Both the position numbers and the translations under genes were made by a program. 63,173 bases of DNA from Marseilla massiliensis (GTDB lineage: Bacteria; Bacteroidota; Bacteroidia; Bacteroidales; Bacteroidaceae), in NCBI RefSeq assembly GCF_016899955.1, contig NZ_JACJJL010000023.1, positions 1 to 63,173 on the forward strand, given 5' to 3'. Below are positions 63,054 through 63,173 of the stretch, piece by piece. Position 1 is the first letter of the stretch. Every line of letters starts with the position of its first letter. Below the pieces are notes generated by a model. It had not been told where the DNA came from, did no database searches, and saw only the letters and a list, made by a program, of their open reading frames with translations.

Positions 63054-63173
63054 ATTGACCCTTTAAAGTCCTGGTGTTGGGGGGTCAATTTTATTTTAAC
63101 GTGAGTTCGATGAATTATAACTATTTGTAAATTTGGTGATTAGCGAAAATTGTTGTAACTTTATAGTGTTCAA
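63054..63173. other. AT-rich right edge, possibly part of a mobile element
   Basis: ATTGACCC (63054-63061) / GGGTCAAT (63082-63089) is an inverted repeat just beyond the broken gene, followed by AT-rich DNA up to the window end. It may be the edge of an insertion sequence, which would also explain gene decay; too little is visible to be sure. Confidence 0.3.

Noticed and set aside
1..63173. tRNA or rRNA genes
   Set aside because: No TPsiC-arm-like sequence in a clover-leaf context and no rRNA signatures were found in intergenic DNA by eye.

Overview
The window looks like chromosomal DNA of a GC-rich Bacteroidales, most likely a Prevotellaceae member. Reasons: promoters fit the Bacteroidetes pattern (TTTG or TTG, 19-20 bp, TAnnTTTG); the gene families are typical of the group (GH97, DUF4831, DUF5024, PepSY-like lipoprotein, TPR-membrane-HTH regulator, MacAB/TolC block); and the blocks hpt-adk-obgE-pgeF-M23 and nadK/pdxJ (divergent) have the order I expect there. 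No rRNA, tRNA, cas genes, SusC/SusD pair or intact transposase was seen.

Layout. 1-3.6 kb: two tandem secreted proteins sharing a C-terminal tail. 3.7-12.7 kb (- strand): one long run of genes, namely a frameshifted ABC ATPase, two ABC-2-like membrane proteins, a small GntR regulator with a likely operator upstream of the run, then a MacB-type ATPase, two permeases, an adaptor and a TolC-like outer-membrane protein. 13.5-15.1 kb: ECF sigma factor, putative membrane anti-sigma and a DUF5024-like protein. 15.4-19.9 kb: an esterase fused to a degraded nucleotidase domain, a membrane-anchored MutS-like ATPase, a candidate small RNA, and fructose-bisphosphate aldolase. 20.2-34.6 kb: housekeeping (recG, ispD, DJ-1, pdxJ, nadK, ABC exporter, M23 peptidase, pgeF, obgE, adk, hpt, NAD(P)HX repair enzyme, DUF4831). 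35-50.7 kb: secreted proteins, ADP-ribosylglycohydrolase, GH43, M23-LysM, a nested inverted repeat/MITE, a receiver-PEP-synthase-like protein, a GH51/GH43 arabinan pair and a homocysteine synthase. 52-63 kb: gdhA, RlpA, glycine-zipper lipoprotein, GH97 with a linked regulator, a lipoate ligase-lipoyl synthase fusion, and a decaying lipoprotein gene at the right edge.

Most unusual signal. Ten intergenic loci carry arrays of a degenerate 22-bp unit, about forty copies in all. Within each array the units keep exact 22-bp phase with no insertions or deletions. The idealised unit is palindromic about two axes (the S of ACGGSCCGT and the N of TGCANTGCA), so the array reads the same on both strands, with a site every 22 bp (about two helical turns). 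Arrays occur between convergent, divergent and co-directional genes, including inside the efflux operon, and never inside a confident coding sequence. Their function is unknown to me. A second signal is a shared 27-bp leader element with a conserved hairpin, at identical spacing from the promoter of the GH97 gene and of its neighbouring regulator gene.
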